A stretch of DNA of 64,000 bases from Ectothiorhodospira shaposhnikovii (GTDB taxonomy: Bacteria; Pseudomonadota; Gammaproteobacteria; Ectothiorhodospirales; Ectothiorhodospiraceae), in assembly GCF_022227765.1 (NCBI RefSeq), contig NZ_JAJMLZ010000003.1, forward strand, positions 186,001 to 250,000, written 5' to 3'. The notes under the pieces were generated by a model. That model made no database searches, was not told the origin of the DNA, and saw nothing but the letters and a program-made list of their open reading frames with translations. A program made the translations under genes and the position numbers. This document shows positions 27,579 to 38,678 of this stretch, one piece after another (position 1 is the first letter of the stretch; every line of letters starts with the position of its first letter).

Positions 27579-30275
27579 TCATGGGGTCTGCGGGCTGGTG
27601 GCGGGGTCCTGCAGCGCCTCCCGCAGGCGATCCGTGATCAGCTGCCGTCGTTCCGGGTCCTGGATGGGCTGGTCATTCAGTTCGGTGACGTAGAATACGT
27701 CATCGGCCTGCTCGCCGGCGGTGGCGATCTTGGCATTGTAGACTTTGACCCCGCAGTCCATCAGCACAATGCCGATCCGTGACAGCAGTCCCGGCCGGTC
27801 AGCCGTGGAAATGGACAGTACCGTGCGGTTGTGGTGGGGCAGGGGATCGAAGCTCACCTGGGTGGCCACGTCGAAATGCTTGAGCCGGCGCGGGGTGGTG
27901 CGCCGGATGACCCCGGGGCGCTTGTCCGGATCGTTGAGTCTTTCCCGGAGCAGTCGGCCGATTTCCTGGACTCGCTCGGCACTGGCGATGGGCTGACCGG
28001 TGTCTTCCAGTACCAGGAAGGTATCCAGGGTGCGATCGGTGCGCGTGGTGATGATTCTGGCATCCACGATGTCCAGTCCCAGCTGGGTCAAGGCGGTGGC
28101 GGCCAGGGCAAAGAGATGGGGGTGATCCCGGGTATAGAGGAAGATCTCGGTGCTGCCGCGGGCGGTTTCCTGGCGCACCAGGACCAGCGGCAGGTCCGCT
28201 TCATCCACCTCATGGATGGCGCGGGTGTGCCAGGCGATCTCGTCGGCGGAATGGCGCAGGAAGTATTCCGCGTCGAAATGGCTCCAGATCCGCAGGCAGT
28301 CGGAGGCCGTCATGCCCTGTGCCTGGAGCAGTTCCAGGGCATGGGTCTGTACCTCGCCCACCAGTTCGTCCTGGTCCGGCGGATTGTCCAGGCCGCGGCG
28401 CAGCATGCGCTGGGTGGAAGCGTATAGGCTGGAGATCAGCGAGCTTTTCCAGGAATTCCAGAGCTGTGGATTGGTGCCCTGGATGTCCGCCACGGTCAGC
28501 AGATAGAGATGGTTCAGGCGCATGCTGTTACCCACCTGGGCGGCAAACTCCATGACCACTCCCGGATCGGAGATGTCGCGCCGCTGCGCGGTCAGGGACA
28601 TGAGCAGGTGGGCCTTCACCAGCCAGGCCACCAGATTGGCGTCATGGACCGCCAGGCCATGATGCAGGCAGAAGTGCCGCGCCTCGTCGGCGCCCAGTTC
28701 GGAATGATCGCCACCGCGCCCCTTGGCGATGTCATGAAACAGCCCCGCCAGATAGAGCAGCTCCGGCTTGGGGATCTGGCGGAACAGCCGCGCACATTCG
28801 GGCAGGTCACTCTCGTGCTCGGGCGCGGCGAAGCGCCTGAGATTGCGAATCACACCCAGGATGTGTTCATCCACGGTATAGATGTGGAACAGATCGTACT
28901 GCATCCGGCCCACGATCATGCCGAAGGCCGGCAGATAGGCGGCCAGTACCCCGTAACGGTTCATGCGCCGTAGCTGCCGGGTGACCCCGTGGGGTTGGCG
29001 CAGGATCTCCATGAACAGGGTGCGGCAGGCGAGATTCCGGCGGAATTCATCATCGATCAGGTGCCGCTGGGCGCGGATCTCGCGGATGGTGGAAGCCCGG
29101 ATGCCCTTGAGTTCCGGGTGTTGCTGCAGCAGCAGGAAGGTCTCCAGCAGGGCCGGGGGGTACTGGCGGAAGACCTGGGGATGGGTGATCTCCAAAAAAC
29201 CCCGCCGGGCCTGGAAGCGGCGATTGATGGGCACCACCTCGTCACTGTGGTCCTCCAGCAGGATGGCTTCGCTGAAGTGCTGCAGCAGCATTTCATTGAG
29301 CCGCTCAAGCCCCATCACCGTGCGGAAATACTGCTGCATGAACTGTTCCACGGCCAGATTATGGTCCTGGTCGGTGAAGCCCAGCAGGTTGGCAAGGCGG
29401 CGCTGAAAATCGAACAGCAGCCTGTCTTCCTTGCGACCGCTGAGCATGTGCAGGGCAAAACGTACCCGCCACAGATAGCTCTGTCCGGCCACCAGGTCGT
29501 GGCACTCCGCTTCGGTGAGAAACCCGTGGGATACCAGTTCTTCCAGGGCGCTGGCGCCGAAATGGCGTTGGGTCACCCAGCCGATCATCTGGATGTCCCG
29601 CAGGCCGCCGGGACCTTCCTTGAGATTGGGTTCCAGGCGGTAGGCGGTTTCGCCGAAACGCTGGTGCCGGGCCTCCTGTTCCGCCAGTTTGGCGGCGAAG
29701 AACTCGCGGCTGTTCCACATGCGCTCCGGGGCGATTCGCGCCCTCAGGGCCTCGAACTGGCCGGTCGGCGTCAGCAAAGGACGGGATTCCAGCAGGTTGG
29801 TGGCGACGGTGATGTCCCGCGCGGCCTCCCGGGTGCAGTCATCCAGGGTGCGCACGCTGTGCCCGACCTCAAGGCCGATGTCCCAGAGAAAGGTGAGGAA
29901 CTGCCCGATTCGTTCCTCCTGCTCCCGGTTCAGGGGGGTATCGAAGAGCACCAGGATGTCGATGTCCGAGCCGGGGTGCAGTTCCCCCCGGCCGTAGCCA
30001 CCCACGGCCACCAGGCCCAGTCCGGCCTGGTGGTGGAGCGACAGGGCCTCCCAGGCCGCCACCAACAGGCGATCCATGGCGGCAGCCCGGGCCTGGACCA
30101 GGTCGGTGACGTCCACGCCGTCGGTGAAGGCCGTTTCCAGGTCCTTGCGTACCCGGGTGACGAGGGCCGCATATTGCTGCCGGTCCGGCGGTTGCCCGTG
30201 GCGAAGGGCCTGGTATGCCGCCTCCCAACTCAGGCGATGGGCGATATGGGGCGGCAGAGGGGTCAGGGGGCTCAT
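27579..30275 (-). CDS. glnD: Bifunctional uridylyltransferase/uridylyl-removing enzyme GlnD
   Basis: 898 residues. The nucleotidyltransferase motif GGYGRGELHPGSDIDILVLFD carries D104 and D106, an HD domain follows with H513/D514 (HDIAKGRGGDHS), and two ACT domains (about 705-770 and 810-880) close the protein. GlnD uridylylates and de-uridylylates PII according to glutamine level and so controls nitrogen assimilation. ATG 30275 gives the family N-terminus; it lies 11 bases after map and 79 bases before dapC. Confidence 0.97.
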   Translation of the reverse strand: MSPLTPLPPHIAHRLSWEAAYQALRHGQPPDRQQYAALVTRVRKDLETAFTDGVDVTDLVQARAAAMDRLLVAAWEALSLHHQAGLGLVAVGGYGRGELHPGSDIDILVLFDTPLNREQEERIGQFLTFLWDIGLEVGHSVRTLDDCTREAARDITVATNLLESRPLLTPTGQFEALRARIAPERMWNSREFFAAKLAEQEARHQRFGETAYRLEPNLKEGPGGLRDIQMIGWVTQRHFGASALEELVSHGFLTEAECHDLVAGQSYLWRVRFALHMLSGRKEDRLLFDFQRRLANLLGFTDQDHNLAVEQFMQQYFRTVMGLERLNEMLLQHFSEAILLEDHSDEVVPINRRFQARRGFLEITHPQVFRQYPPALLETFLLLQQHPELKGIRASTIREIRAQRHLIDDEFRRNLACRTLFMEILRQPHGVTRQLRRMNRYGVLAAYLPAFGMIVGRMQYDLFHIYTVDEHILGVIRNLRRFAAPEHESDLPECARLFRQIPKPELLYLAGLFHDIAKGRGGDHSELGADEARHFCLHHGLAVHDANLVAWLVKAHLLMSLTAQRRDISDPGVVMEFAAQVGNSMRLNHLYLLTVADIQGTNPQLWNSWKSSLISSLYASTQRMLRRGLDNPPDQDELVGEVQTHALELLQAQGMTASDCLRIWSHFDAEYFLRHSADEIAWHTRAIHEVDEADLPLVLVRQETARGSTEIFLYTRDHPHLFALAATALTQLGLDIVDARIITTRTDRTLDTFLVLEDTGQPIASAERVQEIGRLLRERLNDPDKRPGVIRRTTPRRLKHFDVATQVSFDPLPHHNRTVLSISTADRPGLLSRIGIVLMDCGVKVYNAKIATAGEQADDVFYVTELNDQPIQDPERRQLITDRLREALQDPATSPQTP

Positions 30276-30285
30276 GGGGGCAGGC

Positions 30286-31059
30286 TCAACAAGGCGGGGT
30301 CTCGTCCTTGCGCAGGGTGAGAATTTCATGACCGTCCTCGGTCACGAGGAGGGTATGCTCCCACTGGGCGGACAGGCTGTGGTCCTTGGTGACCACGGTC
30401 CAGCCGTCGGCCAGCAGGCGGGTATGACGCTTGCCCACGTTGACCATGGGCTCGATGGTGAAGGTCATGCCGGGTCTGAGTTCCACCCCTTCCCCCGGGC
30501 GTCCGAAGTGCAGGACCTGAGGGTCCTCATGAAACTCCCGGCCGATGCCGTGGCCGCAATATTCACGTACCACACTGAAGCGTTCTCCTTCCACATAGGT
30601 CTGGATGGCATGGCCGATATCGCCCAGGCGGACGCCGGGGGCCACCATGCCGATGCCGCGCCACAGGGCTTCATGGGCCACATCCACCACACGCTGGGCC
30701 TGCACGGAGGGCTTGCCGATGATGAACATGCGACTGGTGTCCCCATGATAGCCGTCCCGGATCACGGTGACGTCGATGTTGACGATGTCGCCGTCCTTGA
30801 GGCGACGGTCGCCGGGGATGCCGTGGCAAACCTGGTGGTTGATGGATGTACAGATGGACCGGGGGAAGCCGCGGTAGTTCAGCGGGGCCGGGATGGCACC
30901 CTGTACCCGGGTGATGTGGTCGTGGCAGAGCCGGTCCAGTTCGCCGGTCGTGATGCCCGCCCGCACATGGGGGGCGATCATGTCCAGGACCTCGGCGGCA
31001 CAGCGGCCGGCCAGGCGCATTTTTTCGATTTCTTCCGGGGTCTTGATATTGACGGGCAT
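30286..31059 (-). CDS. map: Methionine aminopeptidase, type I
   Basis: 257 residues. Metal ligands appear in DIVNIDVTVI and GYHGDTSRMF (two Asp), GHGIGREFHEDPQVLHF (His) and TIEPMV (Glu). It removes N-terminal methionine from nascent proteins. It heads the minus-strand operon and diverges from rpsB across 252 bases, the classical gammaproteobacterial arrangement. No clear Shine-Dalgarno precedes the ATG. Confidence 0.97.
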   Translation of the reverse strand: MPVNIKTPEEIEKMRLAGRCAAEVLDMIAPHVRAGITTGELDRLCHDHITRVQGAIPAPLNYRGFPRSICTSINHQVCHGIPGDRRLKDGDIVNIDVTVIRDGYHGDTSRMFIIGKPSVQAQRVVDVAHEALWRGIGMVAPGVRLGDIGHAIQTYVEGERFSVVREYCGHGIGREFHEDPQVLHFGRPGEGVELRPGMTFTIEPMVNVGKRHTRLLADGWTVVTKDHSLSAQWEHTLLVTEDGHEILTLRKDETPPC

Positions 31060-31127
31060 GCTGGGGAGGGTCCGGGGTAGGGCGCTTTGGCCGGCGCCGA
31101 TCGGGTCCGGCGGGCCGCGCTATGCGT

Positions 31128-31156
31128 TTGTTGTGAAAGACCGTTTATGGTATAAA
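31128..31156 (+). promoter_or_regulatory. rpsB promoter with extended -10
   Basis: TTGTTG (31128-31133), a 17-bp spacer, then TATAAA (31151-31156) preceded by TGG, giving an extended -10 (TGGTATAAA). An extended -10 is also reported for the gammaproteobacterial rpsB promoter. The predicted start is about 150 bases before the rpsB ATG, leaving a long leader. Confidence 0.75.
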
Positions 31157-31249
31157 GCGCCCGCGCTCCATGCAAACCAAACTGCGGGTGCGTACTTCAT
31201 CCATTTCATTGTTCTGAATCCACACATGCGCCGGCACGTTCAGCGGGGT

Positions 31250-31277
31250 GCCCCGAAAAGGGGTTGCTGTTCGGGGC
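31250..31277 (+). promoter_or_regulatory. Hairpin in the rpsB leader, possible S2 autoregulation site
   Basis: GCCCCGAA (31250-31257) and TTCGGGGC (31270-31277) form an 8-bp stem with a 12-base loop, 18 bases before the GAGGAG at 31295-31300. A second short pairing GAGG-AGAT-CCTC covers that ribosome site. The E. coli rpsB leader is repressed by S2 itself; this structure could serve the same role, but no homology is shown. Confidence 0.4.
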
Positions 31278-31311
31278 GCATGGAGGCCCAACCCGAGGAG
31301 ATCCTCTCGTC

Positions 31312-32073
31312 ATGCCTAACGTGACCATGCGTCAAATGCTCGAAGCCGGTGTCCATTTCGGTCACCAGACCCGTTACTGGAATCCCAAGATGGACCAGTA
31401 CATCTTCGGGCATCGCAACAAGATTCACATCATCAATCTTGAAAAGACCGTTCCCCTTTTCAATGATGCCATGAACTACCTGGGCAAGATGGCCGCCAAC
31501 GGCGGCAAGATCATGTTCGTGGGCACCAAGCGCTCCGCCCGTGACCTGGTGGCCGAGCATGCCCAGCGTTGCAAGATGCCCTACGTCAATCACCGCTGGC
31601 TCGGCGGTATGCTGACCAACTTCAAGACCGTGCGCGAATCCATCCGTCGTCTCAAGGAACTGGAGACCATGAAGGAAGACGGTACCCTGAACCGCCTGAG
31701 CAAGAAGGAAGCCCTGATGCGCACCCGCGAGATGGAAAAGCTCGAGCGCAGCCTGGGCGGCATCAAGGACATGCCCGGTCTGCCGGACGCCATGTTCGTG
31801 ATCGACGTGGGCTATGAGCGCATCGCCATCAGCGAAGCCCGCAAGCTGGGCATCCCCGTGGTCGCCGTGGTGGACAGCAACAACTCCCCCGAGGGCGTCG
31901 ACTACGTCATTCCCGGCAACGATGATGCTATGCGTGCCATTCAGCTCTATCTCGCCGCCGCGGCCGACGCCGTGTGCGACGGCCTCAACGTGGCCCGCAC
32001 CACCGCCTCCAGCGAGTTCGTCGAGGTGGAAGAGGCCGCTGCCCAGCCCGCCGCCGAAGCCGGCGACAAGTAA
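31312..32073 (+). CDS. rpsB: 30S ribosomal protein S2
   Basis: 253 residues. [30 protein letters not shown] and IIFVGTKR-type, [14 protein letters not shown] and [12 protein letters not shown] segments are diagnostic; the C-terminus is acidic and Ala-rich. S2 is added late in 30S assembly. It is the first gene of the long plus-strand run and is preceded by a promoter at 31128 and a structured leader. A strong hairpin separates it from tsf. Confidence 0.98.
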   Translation: MPNVTMRQMLEAGVHFGHQTRYWNPKMDQYIFGHRNKIHIINLEKTVPLFNDAMNYLGKMAANGGKIMFVGTKRSARDLVAEHAQRCKMPYVNHRWLGGMLTNFKTVRESIRRLKELETMKEDGTLNRLSKKEALMRTREMEKLERSLGGIKDMPGLPDAMFVIDVGYERIAISEARKLGIPVVAVVDSNNSPEGVDYVIPGNDDAMRAIQLYLAAAADAVCDGLNVARTTASSEFVEVEEAAAQPAAEAGDK

Positions 32074-32079
32074 CGCGCT

Positions 32080-32115
32080 GCCGGGGCCGCGCCCGCTTGC
32101 GGGGGCGGCCCCGGC
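32080..32115 (+). terminator. Strong intergenic hairpin between rpsB and tsf
   Basis: Fifteen-base arms (32080-32094 and 32101-32115) pair with one mismatch around a loop of about 6 bases. No T-run follows, so it is not a simple rho-independent terminator; it may attenuate or protect the rpsB transcript and set a different S2:EF-Ts ratio. Confidence 0.5.
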
Positions 32116-32143
32116 GACACAGATTGAATTCAGGAGTTACCCC

Positions 32144-33019
32144 ATGCAGATTACCGCATCCATGGTTAAGGAACTGCGCGAGCGTACCGGCGCAGGCATG
32201 ATGGAATGCAAGAAGGCGCTGGCCGAGGCCGGCGGCGACATGGAAGCCGCCATCGAGCAGATGCGCAAGTCCGGCGCCGCCAAGGCCGTGAAGAAAGCCG
32301 GTCGCGTGGCCGCCGAAGGTCAGGTGATGGTTGCCGCCAGCGAAGACGGCCGCCGTGCCGCCATCGTGGAAGTCAACTGCGAAACCGACTTCGTGGCCAA
32401 GGATGACAACTTCCAGGGCTTCGTCCGCCTGGTGGCCGACACCCTGGTGGCCCAGGCCCCCGTCGACGTGGAGGCCCTGATGGCCCTGTCCACCCCGGAA
32501 GGCACCCTGGAAGAAGTCCGTGCCGGTCTGGTGGCCAAGATCGGCGAGAACATCCAGGTACGTCGCTTTGAAGTGATCAACAGTGACGGCCGTCTGGGTC
32601 ATTACCTGCACGGCACCCGCATCGGCGTGCTGGTCGAAATGAACGGTGGGAATGATGACCTGGTCCGTGATGTGGCCATGCACATCGCCGCCAGCCGTCC
32701 GGTCTGCGTCGATGAGTCCCAGGTGCCTCAGGAATTGCTGGAGCAGGAAAAGAACATCTTCCGCGCCCAGGCCGAGGAAAGCGGCAAGCCGGCCGAAATC
32801 ATCGAGAAGATGATCGGCGGTCGCATCAAGAAATACCTGGCGGAAATCACCCTGGTGGGTCAGCCCTTCGTCAAGGACCCCGACAATACCGTGGGCAAAC
32901 TGCTGCAGGACGCCGGCGCCCAGGTGAACCGCTTCGTGCGTTACGAGGTGGGTGAAGGGATCGAGAAGAAGGTGGAGAATTTCGCCGAAGAAGTGATGGC
33001 CCAGGCCAAGGGCGCTTGA
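32144..33019 (+). CDS. tsf: Elongation factor Ts
   Basis: 291 residues. The start [31 protein letters not shown] with the TGAGMM..KKAL motif, and the core [11 protein letters not shown], are typical. EF-Ts exchanges GDP for GTP on EF-Tu. CAGGAG lies 8 bases before the ATG. It is co-transcribed with rpsB through a strong hairpin; pyrH follows after 117 bases that hold another weak hairpin (33076-33098). Confidence 0.98.
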   Translation: MQITASMVKELRERTGAGMMECKKALAEAGGDMEAAIEQMRKSGAAKAVKKAGRVAAEGQVMVAASEDGRRAAIVEVNCETDFVAKDDNFQGFVRLVADTLVAQAPVDVEALMALSTPEGTLEEVRAGLVAKIGENIQVRRFEVINSDGRLGHYLHGTRIGVLVEMNGGNDDLVRDVAMHIAASRPVCVDESQVPQELLEQEKNIFRAQAEESGKPAEIIEKMIGGRIKKYLAEITLVGQPFVKDPDNTVGKLLQDAGAQVNRFVRYEVGEGIEKKVENFAEEVMAQAKGA

Positions 33020-33865
<846 letters not shown>

Positions 33866-33870
33866 ACAGC

Positions 33871-34428
33871 ATGATTGAAGCTATCAAGAAGGATGCCGCG
33901 ACCCGCATGGGCAAGAGCATCGATTCCCTGCGCCAGGAAATGGCCAAGATCCGCACGGGGCGTGCCCACACCAGCCTGCTGGACCACGTGATGGTGGAGT
34001 ATTACGGCAGCGAGGTACCCATCAATCAGGTGGCCAACGTGGGCGTGGAGGATTCCCGCACCCTGACCGTGACCCCCTGGGAACGGCCCATGGTGGCCAA
34101 GGTGGAGAAGGCCATCATGAACTCGGACCTGGGTCTGAACCCCTCCACGGTGGGTGCTGTGATCCGTGTTCCCATGCCGGCCCTTACCGAGGAGCGTCGC
34201 AAGGACCTGGTGAAGGTGGTGCGTCACGAGGCGGAGAATGCCCGTGTCGCCATCCGCAACATCCGTCGTGATGCCAACAACGAACTCAAGAACCTGGTCA
34301 AGGACAAGTCCATTTCCGAGGATGAGGATCGCAAGGGCCAGGAAGAAGTGCAGAAGCTGACCGACCATTACATCGCCGAAGTCGATCGTGTGCTGGCGGA
34401 AAAGGAAAAGGAACTGATGGCCGTCTGA
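33871..34428 (+). CDS. frr: Ribosome recycling factor
   Basis: 185 residues, the standard length. [56 protein letters not shown] and [18 protein letters not shown] are conserved RRF sequences. With EF-G it splits post-termination ribosomes. ATG 33871 is preferred over TTG 33862 because it gives the exact family length. It is followed by uppS after 22 bases. Confidence 0.98.
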   Translation: MIEAIKKDAATRMGKSIDSLRQEMAKIRTGRAHTSLLDHVMVEYYGSEVPINQVANVGVEDSRTLTVTPWERPMVAKVEKAIMNSDLGLNPSTVGAVIRVPMPALTEERRKDLVKVVRHEAENARVAIRNIRRDANNELKNLVKDKSISEDEDRKGQEEVQKLTDHYIAEVDRVLAEKEKELMAV

Positions 34429-34450
34429 GCCGCGGGATGAACCACCGATA

Positions 34451-35203
34451 GTGACTCAAGCGCCCGCCAGTAAACCGGGTATTCCGTGTCATGTGGCCGT
34501 CATCATGGATGGTAACGGTCGCTGGGCCCGTGCCCGTCATCTTCCCCGCACCGAAGGTCATCGCCAGGGCGTCAATGCCGTCCGGATGGTGGTGCGTACC
34601 TGTGCTTCCCGCGGGGTCAAGGTGCTCACCCTGTTCGCCTTCAGCAGCGAGAACTGGCGCCGGCCCCGGCAGGAAGTCGGGACCCTGATGGAACTGTTCG
34701 TGGGCTCGATCCGCCGTGAACTGCCGGAGTTGGAGGAAAAAGGCATCCGGCTGCGTTTCATCGGTGATCGCAGCGCCTTTTCCTCGCGGCTTCAGGACCG
34801 CATGGCGGAGGCGGAGCAGCGCACCCGTGACAATACCCTGATGGAGCTGGTGGTGGCGGTGAGCTACGGCGGGCGTTGGGACATCACCCATGCCGCCGCC
34901 GCGTTGGCCGAAAAGGTCCGCGCCGGTGTGCTGACACCCGAGCAGATCACGCCGGAGATCCTGGATGCCCATCTCTCGACCGCCGGTCTGCCCGACCCGG
35001 ATCTGTTCATTCGCACCGGCGGGGAAAAGCGGGTGAGCAATTTCCTGCTCTGGCAGTTGGCCTATACGGAGCTGTTCTTTACCGACGTGCTCTGGCCGGA
35101 TTTCAGCGAGGACGACCTGAACCAGGCCTTTGCCTGTTTTGCCGGCCGTCAGCGCCGTTTCGGATATATCGAAGAGCAACTGGCCGGAGGCAGTGGTGCT
35201 TAA
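34451..35203 (+). CDS. uppS: Undecaprenyl diphosphate synthase (cis-prenyltransferase)
   Basis: 250 residues beginning with GTG 34451. The catalytic D20 sits in HVAVIMDGNGRWAR, and SSENWRRP, ELVVAVSYGGRWD and DLFIRTGGEKRVSNFLLWQ are family motifs. It elongates farnesyl diphosphate to C55 undecaprenyl diphosphate, the lipid carrier for peptidoglycan and O-antigen. Its 3' end overlaps cdsA by 8 bases. Confidence 0.97.
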   Translation: MTQAPASKPGIPCHVAVIMDGNGRWARARHLPRTEGHRQGVNAVRMVVRTCASRGVKVLTLFAFSSENWRRPRQEVGTLMELFVGSIRRELPELEEKGIRLRFIGDRSAFSSRLQDRMAEAEQRTRDNTLMELVVAVSYGGRWDITHAAAALAEKVRAGVLTPEQITPEILDAHLSTAGLPDPDLFIRTGGEKRVSNFLLWQLAYTELFFTDVLWPDFSEDDLNQAFACFAGRQRRFGYIEEQLAGGSGA

Positions 35204-36020
35204 ACAGCGAGTCATAACCGGCCTTCTGCTGGCCGTGGTGGTGTTTTCGGCGGTCCTGTTGCTACCGTCTTTCTGGTTCGGCCTTGCGGTACTGGCCGTG
35301 TGTCTGGGGGGGGCCTGGGAATGGGCCCGACTCTGTGGCCTGGAATCCGGTGGGCAGCGAGGTCTGTATGTGACCGGGGTCGCCGCCCTGGCCGGACTGG
35401 GTGCCTTCACGGCCTTCGCCCTGGACCAGATCTGGCCAGTGGTGCTGGGTGTCCTGTGGTGGGGTGGGGTTCTCGTGGTGCTGGCCTTCTACCGGCCGGC
35501 CGGCCGGGAGGGCCGGATCCTTTGGCGTCGCTATGGGCTGGGCAGTGCCGGTGTACTGACCCTGGTACCCGCCTTCATCGCCCTGGTCTGGCTGCATCAG
35601 GTACAGCCCGCCCTGGTGCTCTACCTCATCCTGCTGACGGCGACGGCGGACAGCGCCGCCTATTTCGCCGGGCGCCGTTTCGGTCGTCACAAGCTGGCAC
35701 CACGCATCAGCCCGGGCAAGACCCGTGAAGGTCTGCTGGGCGCCCTGATTGCCATCGTTCCCTTCGGTCTGCTGGGCGCCTGGTATTTCGGCGTGATTCC
35801 CGCCCTGTGGTTCTTCTTTGTCTGTCTGTGTCTGGTCACGGCCCTGGTGTCCGTGGCCGGAGACCTGTTTGAAAGCGTGCTCAAGCGGGAAGCCGGTGCC
35901 AAGGACAGCGGTGCCCTGCTGCCCGGACACGGCGGCATTCTGGATCGCATCGACAGCCTCACCGCGGCAGCCCCCGTCTTCCTGATGGGCCTCCTGTGGG
36001 GCGTAATTATGGCAAGATAG
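35196..36020 (+). CDS. cdsA: Phosphatidate cytidylyltransferase
   Basis: 274 residues, about seven membrane spans. The C-terminal signature ends [14 protein letters not shown] ... [39 protein letters not shown], the CdsA motif. It makes CDP-diacylglycerol from phosphatidate and CTP for all phospholipids. GTG 35196 is set by GGAGG at 35186-35190; the start overlaps uppS by 8 bases. Confidence 0.96.
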   Translation: MLKQRVITGLLLAVVVFSAVLLLPSFWFGLAVLAVCLGGAWEWARLCGLESGGQRGLYVTGVAALAGLGAFTAFALDQIWPVVLGVLWWGGVLVVLAFYRPAGREGRILWRRYGLGSAGVLTLVPAFIALVWLHQVQPALVLYLILLTATADSAAYFAGRRFGRHKLAPRISPGKTREGLLGALIAIVPFGLLGAWYFGVIPALWFFFVCLCLVTALVSVAGDLFESVLKREAGAKDSGALLPGHGGILDRIDSLTAAAPVFLMGLLWGVIMAR

Positions 36021-36099
36021 TCCTTTGACGGCGAAAGCGGTCTTTGCCGGGGCCCGGCTTGCCGTTTCACCCCAAGGTCAGTTTACCGGGAGACTTCCA

Positions 36100-37314
36100 A
36101 TGAGTGCTTCACCAAAGGGCGTCACCGTCCTTGGCGCCACCGGAACCATCGGCGTCAACACCCTGGACGTCATCGCTCGCCATCCGGACCGCTATCGCGC
36201 CGTGGCCCTCACCGCCAATGGCAATGTGGAGCGTCTGCTGGAGCAGTGCAGGACCCATCGACCCGACTATGCGGTGGTGGCCGATCCGGCCCATGCGGGA
36301 GCACTGGAAGCCGGTATCCGTGCCGCCGGCCTGTCCACCCGGGTCATGGCCGGTCCCGAAGCCCTGGCCGAAGTGGCTGCCCTGCCGGAAACCGATTACG
36401 TCATGGCCGCGATCGTCGGCGGGGCGGGGCTGCTGCCCTCCCTGGCCGCCGCCCGGGCGGGCAAGCGGGTACTGCTGGCCAACAAGGAAGCCCTGGTGAT
36501 GTCCGGACGCCTGTTCATGGATCAGGTCCGGGCCTCGGGCGCGGAACTGCTGCCCATCGACAGCGAGCACAACGCCATCTTCCAGTGCATGCCGTCTGAC
36601 TTTTCCCGCGGTCTGCCCGAAGTGGGGGTGGAAAGGATCCTTCTGACCGCATCCGGCGGACCCTTCCGGCGCCTGCCTGCCCAGGATCTGGAGGCGGTCA
36701 CGCCGGATCAGGCCTGTGCCCACCCCAACTGGGTCATGGGTCGCAAGATCTCGGTGGATTCCGCTTCCATGATGAACAAGGGTCTGGAACTGATCGAGGC
36801 CTGCTGGCTGTTCGATACCACGCCGGAGCGTGTCGAGGTGGTACTGCATCCCCAGAGCGTGATTCATTCCATGGTGGCCTATGCTGATGGCTCGGTGCTG
36901 GCCCAGCTGGGCAACCCGGACATGAGAACCCCCATCGCCCACGCCTTGGCCTGGCCGGAGCGCATCACCTCGGGCGTAGCGCCGCTGGACATCATGGAGA
37001 TTGCCCGCCTGGATTTCGAGCGTCCCGACATGGAACGTTTCCCCTGCCTGCGCCTGGCCTACGAGGCCTTCAGTGCCGGCGGTACCGCCACCGCCATCCT
37101 CAACGCGGCCAACGAAGTGGCCGTGGATGCCTTCCTGTCGGCGCGCATCCGTTTCACCGACATCCCCCGGCTGATCTCCCATGCCCTGGAAACCCTGCCC
37201 CATCAGGAAGCCGATTCCCTGGAACGGATCCTGGCGGCGGATCGGGAAGCCCGGGAAGTGGCGGCCGCGGCGGTGCGCGAAGGCCGGCTGCTTGAGCGTT
37301 CCCTGCATTCATGA
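36100..37314 (+). CDS. dxr: 1-deoxy-D-xylulose 5-phosphate reductoisomerase
   Basis: 404 residues. [14 protein letters not shown] binds [15 protein letters not shown] and [12 protein letters not shown] with SASGGPFR-type, [16 protein letters not shown] and [12 protein letters not shown] form the active site. It makes 2-C-methylerythritol 4-phosphate, the committed step of the MEP isoprenoid pathway that feeds uppS. ATG 36100 is preferred over an upstream in-frame extension ([12 protein letters not shown]...). Its stop overlaps rseP by 4 bases. Confidence 0.97.
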   Translation: MSASPKGVTVLGATGTIGVNTLDVIARHPDRYRAVALTANGNVERLLEQCRTHRPDYAVVADPAHAGALEAGIRAAGLSTRVMAGPEALAEVAALPETDYVMAAIVGGAGLLPSLAAARAGKRVLLANKEALVMSGRLFMDQVRASGAELLPIDSEHNAIFQCMPSDFSRGLPEVGVERILLTASGGPFRRLPAQDLEAVTPDQACAHPNWVMGRKISVDSASMMNKGLELIEACWLFDTTPERVEVVLHPQSVIHSMVAYADGSVLAQLGNPDMRTPIAHALAWPERITSGVAPLDIMEIARLDFERPDMERFPCLRLAYEAFSAGGTATAILNAANEVAVDAFLSARIRFTDIPRLISHALETLPHQEADSLERILAADREAREVAAAAVREGRLLERSLHS

Positions 37315-38672
37315 GCATCCTGATCAGCATCCTCGCCTTCATCGTTGCCATCGGGCTGCTGGTGACGGTGCACGAGTTCGGCCACTATTGGGTGGCCCGG
37401 CGCTGCGGCGTGAAGGTCCAGCGCTTCTCCATCGGCTTCGGTCGTCCCCTGTGGGCACGGGTGGCAGGCCGGGATCGCACCGAATATGTCATCGCCGCCA
37501 TCCCCCTGGGCGGCTATGTGAAGATGCTCGATGAGCGCGAGGAGCCGGTGCCGGAGGCGGAGCGTCATCGCGCCTTCAACCGCCAGACCGTGGGCCGGCG
37601 CATGGCCATCGTCGCCGCCGGTCCGGCGGCGAATTTCCTCTTTGCTATCCTCGCCTACACCCTGATGTTCATGGTCGGGGTCGGCGGCATCAAGCCCGTG
37701 GTGGGGCATGTGGAGCCCGGTTCCCTGGCCGCCGAGGGCGGTTTCGAGGCCCGGGACCTGATCCTGCGGGTGAACGATACCGAAACGGCCACCTGGGAAC
37801 TTGCCGCCCTCAATCTGCTCGAACAGGGTCTGGATGGCCGCCGGGTGGAGGTGCTGGTGCGCGATGCCCAGGGCAGGGAAGTGGTCCGTTCACTGGACCT
37901 GAGCGACCGGCGCCGACTGCTGGACGAAGGCCCCCTGCTGGACAAGCTGGGTATCGTTGCCTGGCATGCCTGGTCGGAGCCGGTACTGGGGGAACTGATC
38001 CCGGAGGGTGCCGCGGCCCGTGCCGGGCTACGCTCGGGAGACCGGATCCTGCAGGCGGACGGCATCCGCATCGACAGCTGGCAGTCCTGGGTGGCCCATG
38101 TTCAGGCCCGCCCCGAACAGTCCATCGAACTGTGGATCGAGCGGGACGGTCGCCGTGAATTCATGGTGATCCGGACCGACAGCCGGGAGGTCAACGGCGA
38201 GCGGGTGGGGCTGATCGGCGCCTATCCCTATGTGGACGAGGCCACCGCCGAGGCCATGCGGGCCCAGGTCCGTCACGGCCCCTGGATCTCGTTCGTCCAT
38301 GGCGTGGAACGAACCTGGGACATGAGCGTCATGACCCTGCGGGTGATGTGGCGCCTGCTCACCGGCGAGGCGGCGGTGAGCAATATCGCCGGCCCCATCA
38401 GCATTGCCGAGTATGCGGGCGTCACCGCCGTGATCGGGCTCTCGGCATTTCTGGGTTTTCTCGCCATCGTCAGTATCAGTCTCGGGATCATCAATCTGCT
38501 GCCGATTCCCATACTCGACGGTGGTCATCTGCTGTATTACTGCGTGGAGCTCATCAAGGGCAGTCCCGTGTCGCCGACGGTGGAAGCCATCGGCCAGCGG
38601 GTCGGGATCGTGATGATCGGACTTTTGATGACGCTCGCGTTCTATAACGATTTCATGCGAATCCTGGGTTGA
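37311..38672 (+). CDS. rseP: Site-2 zinc metalloprotease RseP
   Basis: 453 residues. The HExxH zinc site is H21-E22-x-x-H25 (VHEFGHYW) in the first membrane span, the third zinc ligand lies in [16 protein letters not shown], and two PDZ domains sit in the periplasm between them. It cleaves membrane-embedded RseA after site-1 cleavage, releasing sigma-E (both encoded at 6632-7866), and removes leftover signal peptides. It starts within the dxr stop (4-base overlap); bamA follows after 6 bases. Confidence 0.97.
   Translation: MSILISILAFIVAIGLLVTVHEFGHYWVARRCGVKVQRFSIGFGRPLWARVAGRDRTEYVIAAIPLGGYVKMLDEREEPVPEAERHRAFNRQTVGRRMAIVAAGPAANFLFAILAYTLMFMVGVGGIKPVVGHVEPGSLAAEGGFEARDLILRVNDTETATWELAALNLLEQGLDGRRVEVLVRDAQGREVVRSLDLSDRRRLLDEGPLLDKLGIVAWHAWSEPVLGELIPEGAAARAGLRSGDRILQADGIRIDSWQSWVAHVQARPEQSIELWIERDGRREFMVIRTDSREVNGERVGLIGAYPYVDEATAEAMRAQVRHGPWISFVHGVERTWDMSVMTLRVMWRLLTGEAAVSNIAGPISIAEYAGVTAVIGLSAFLGFLAIVSISLGIINLLPIPILDGGHLLYYCVELIKGSPVSPTVEAIGQRVGIVMIGLLMTLAFYNDFMRILG
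37796..37823 (+). promoter_or_regulatory. Sigma-E-like promoter sequence inside rseP
   Basis: GGAACTT (37796-37802), a 16-bp spacer and TCGAA (37819-37823) match the sigma-E consensus well. It lies inside rseP about 850 bases before bamA, where E. coli also uses a sigma-E promoter within rseP for bamA. The sequence encodes protein here, so chance is quite possible. Confidence 0.3.
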
Positions 38673-38678
38673 TACCGA

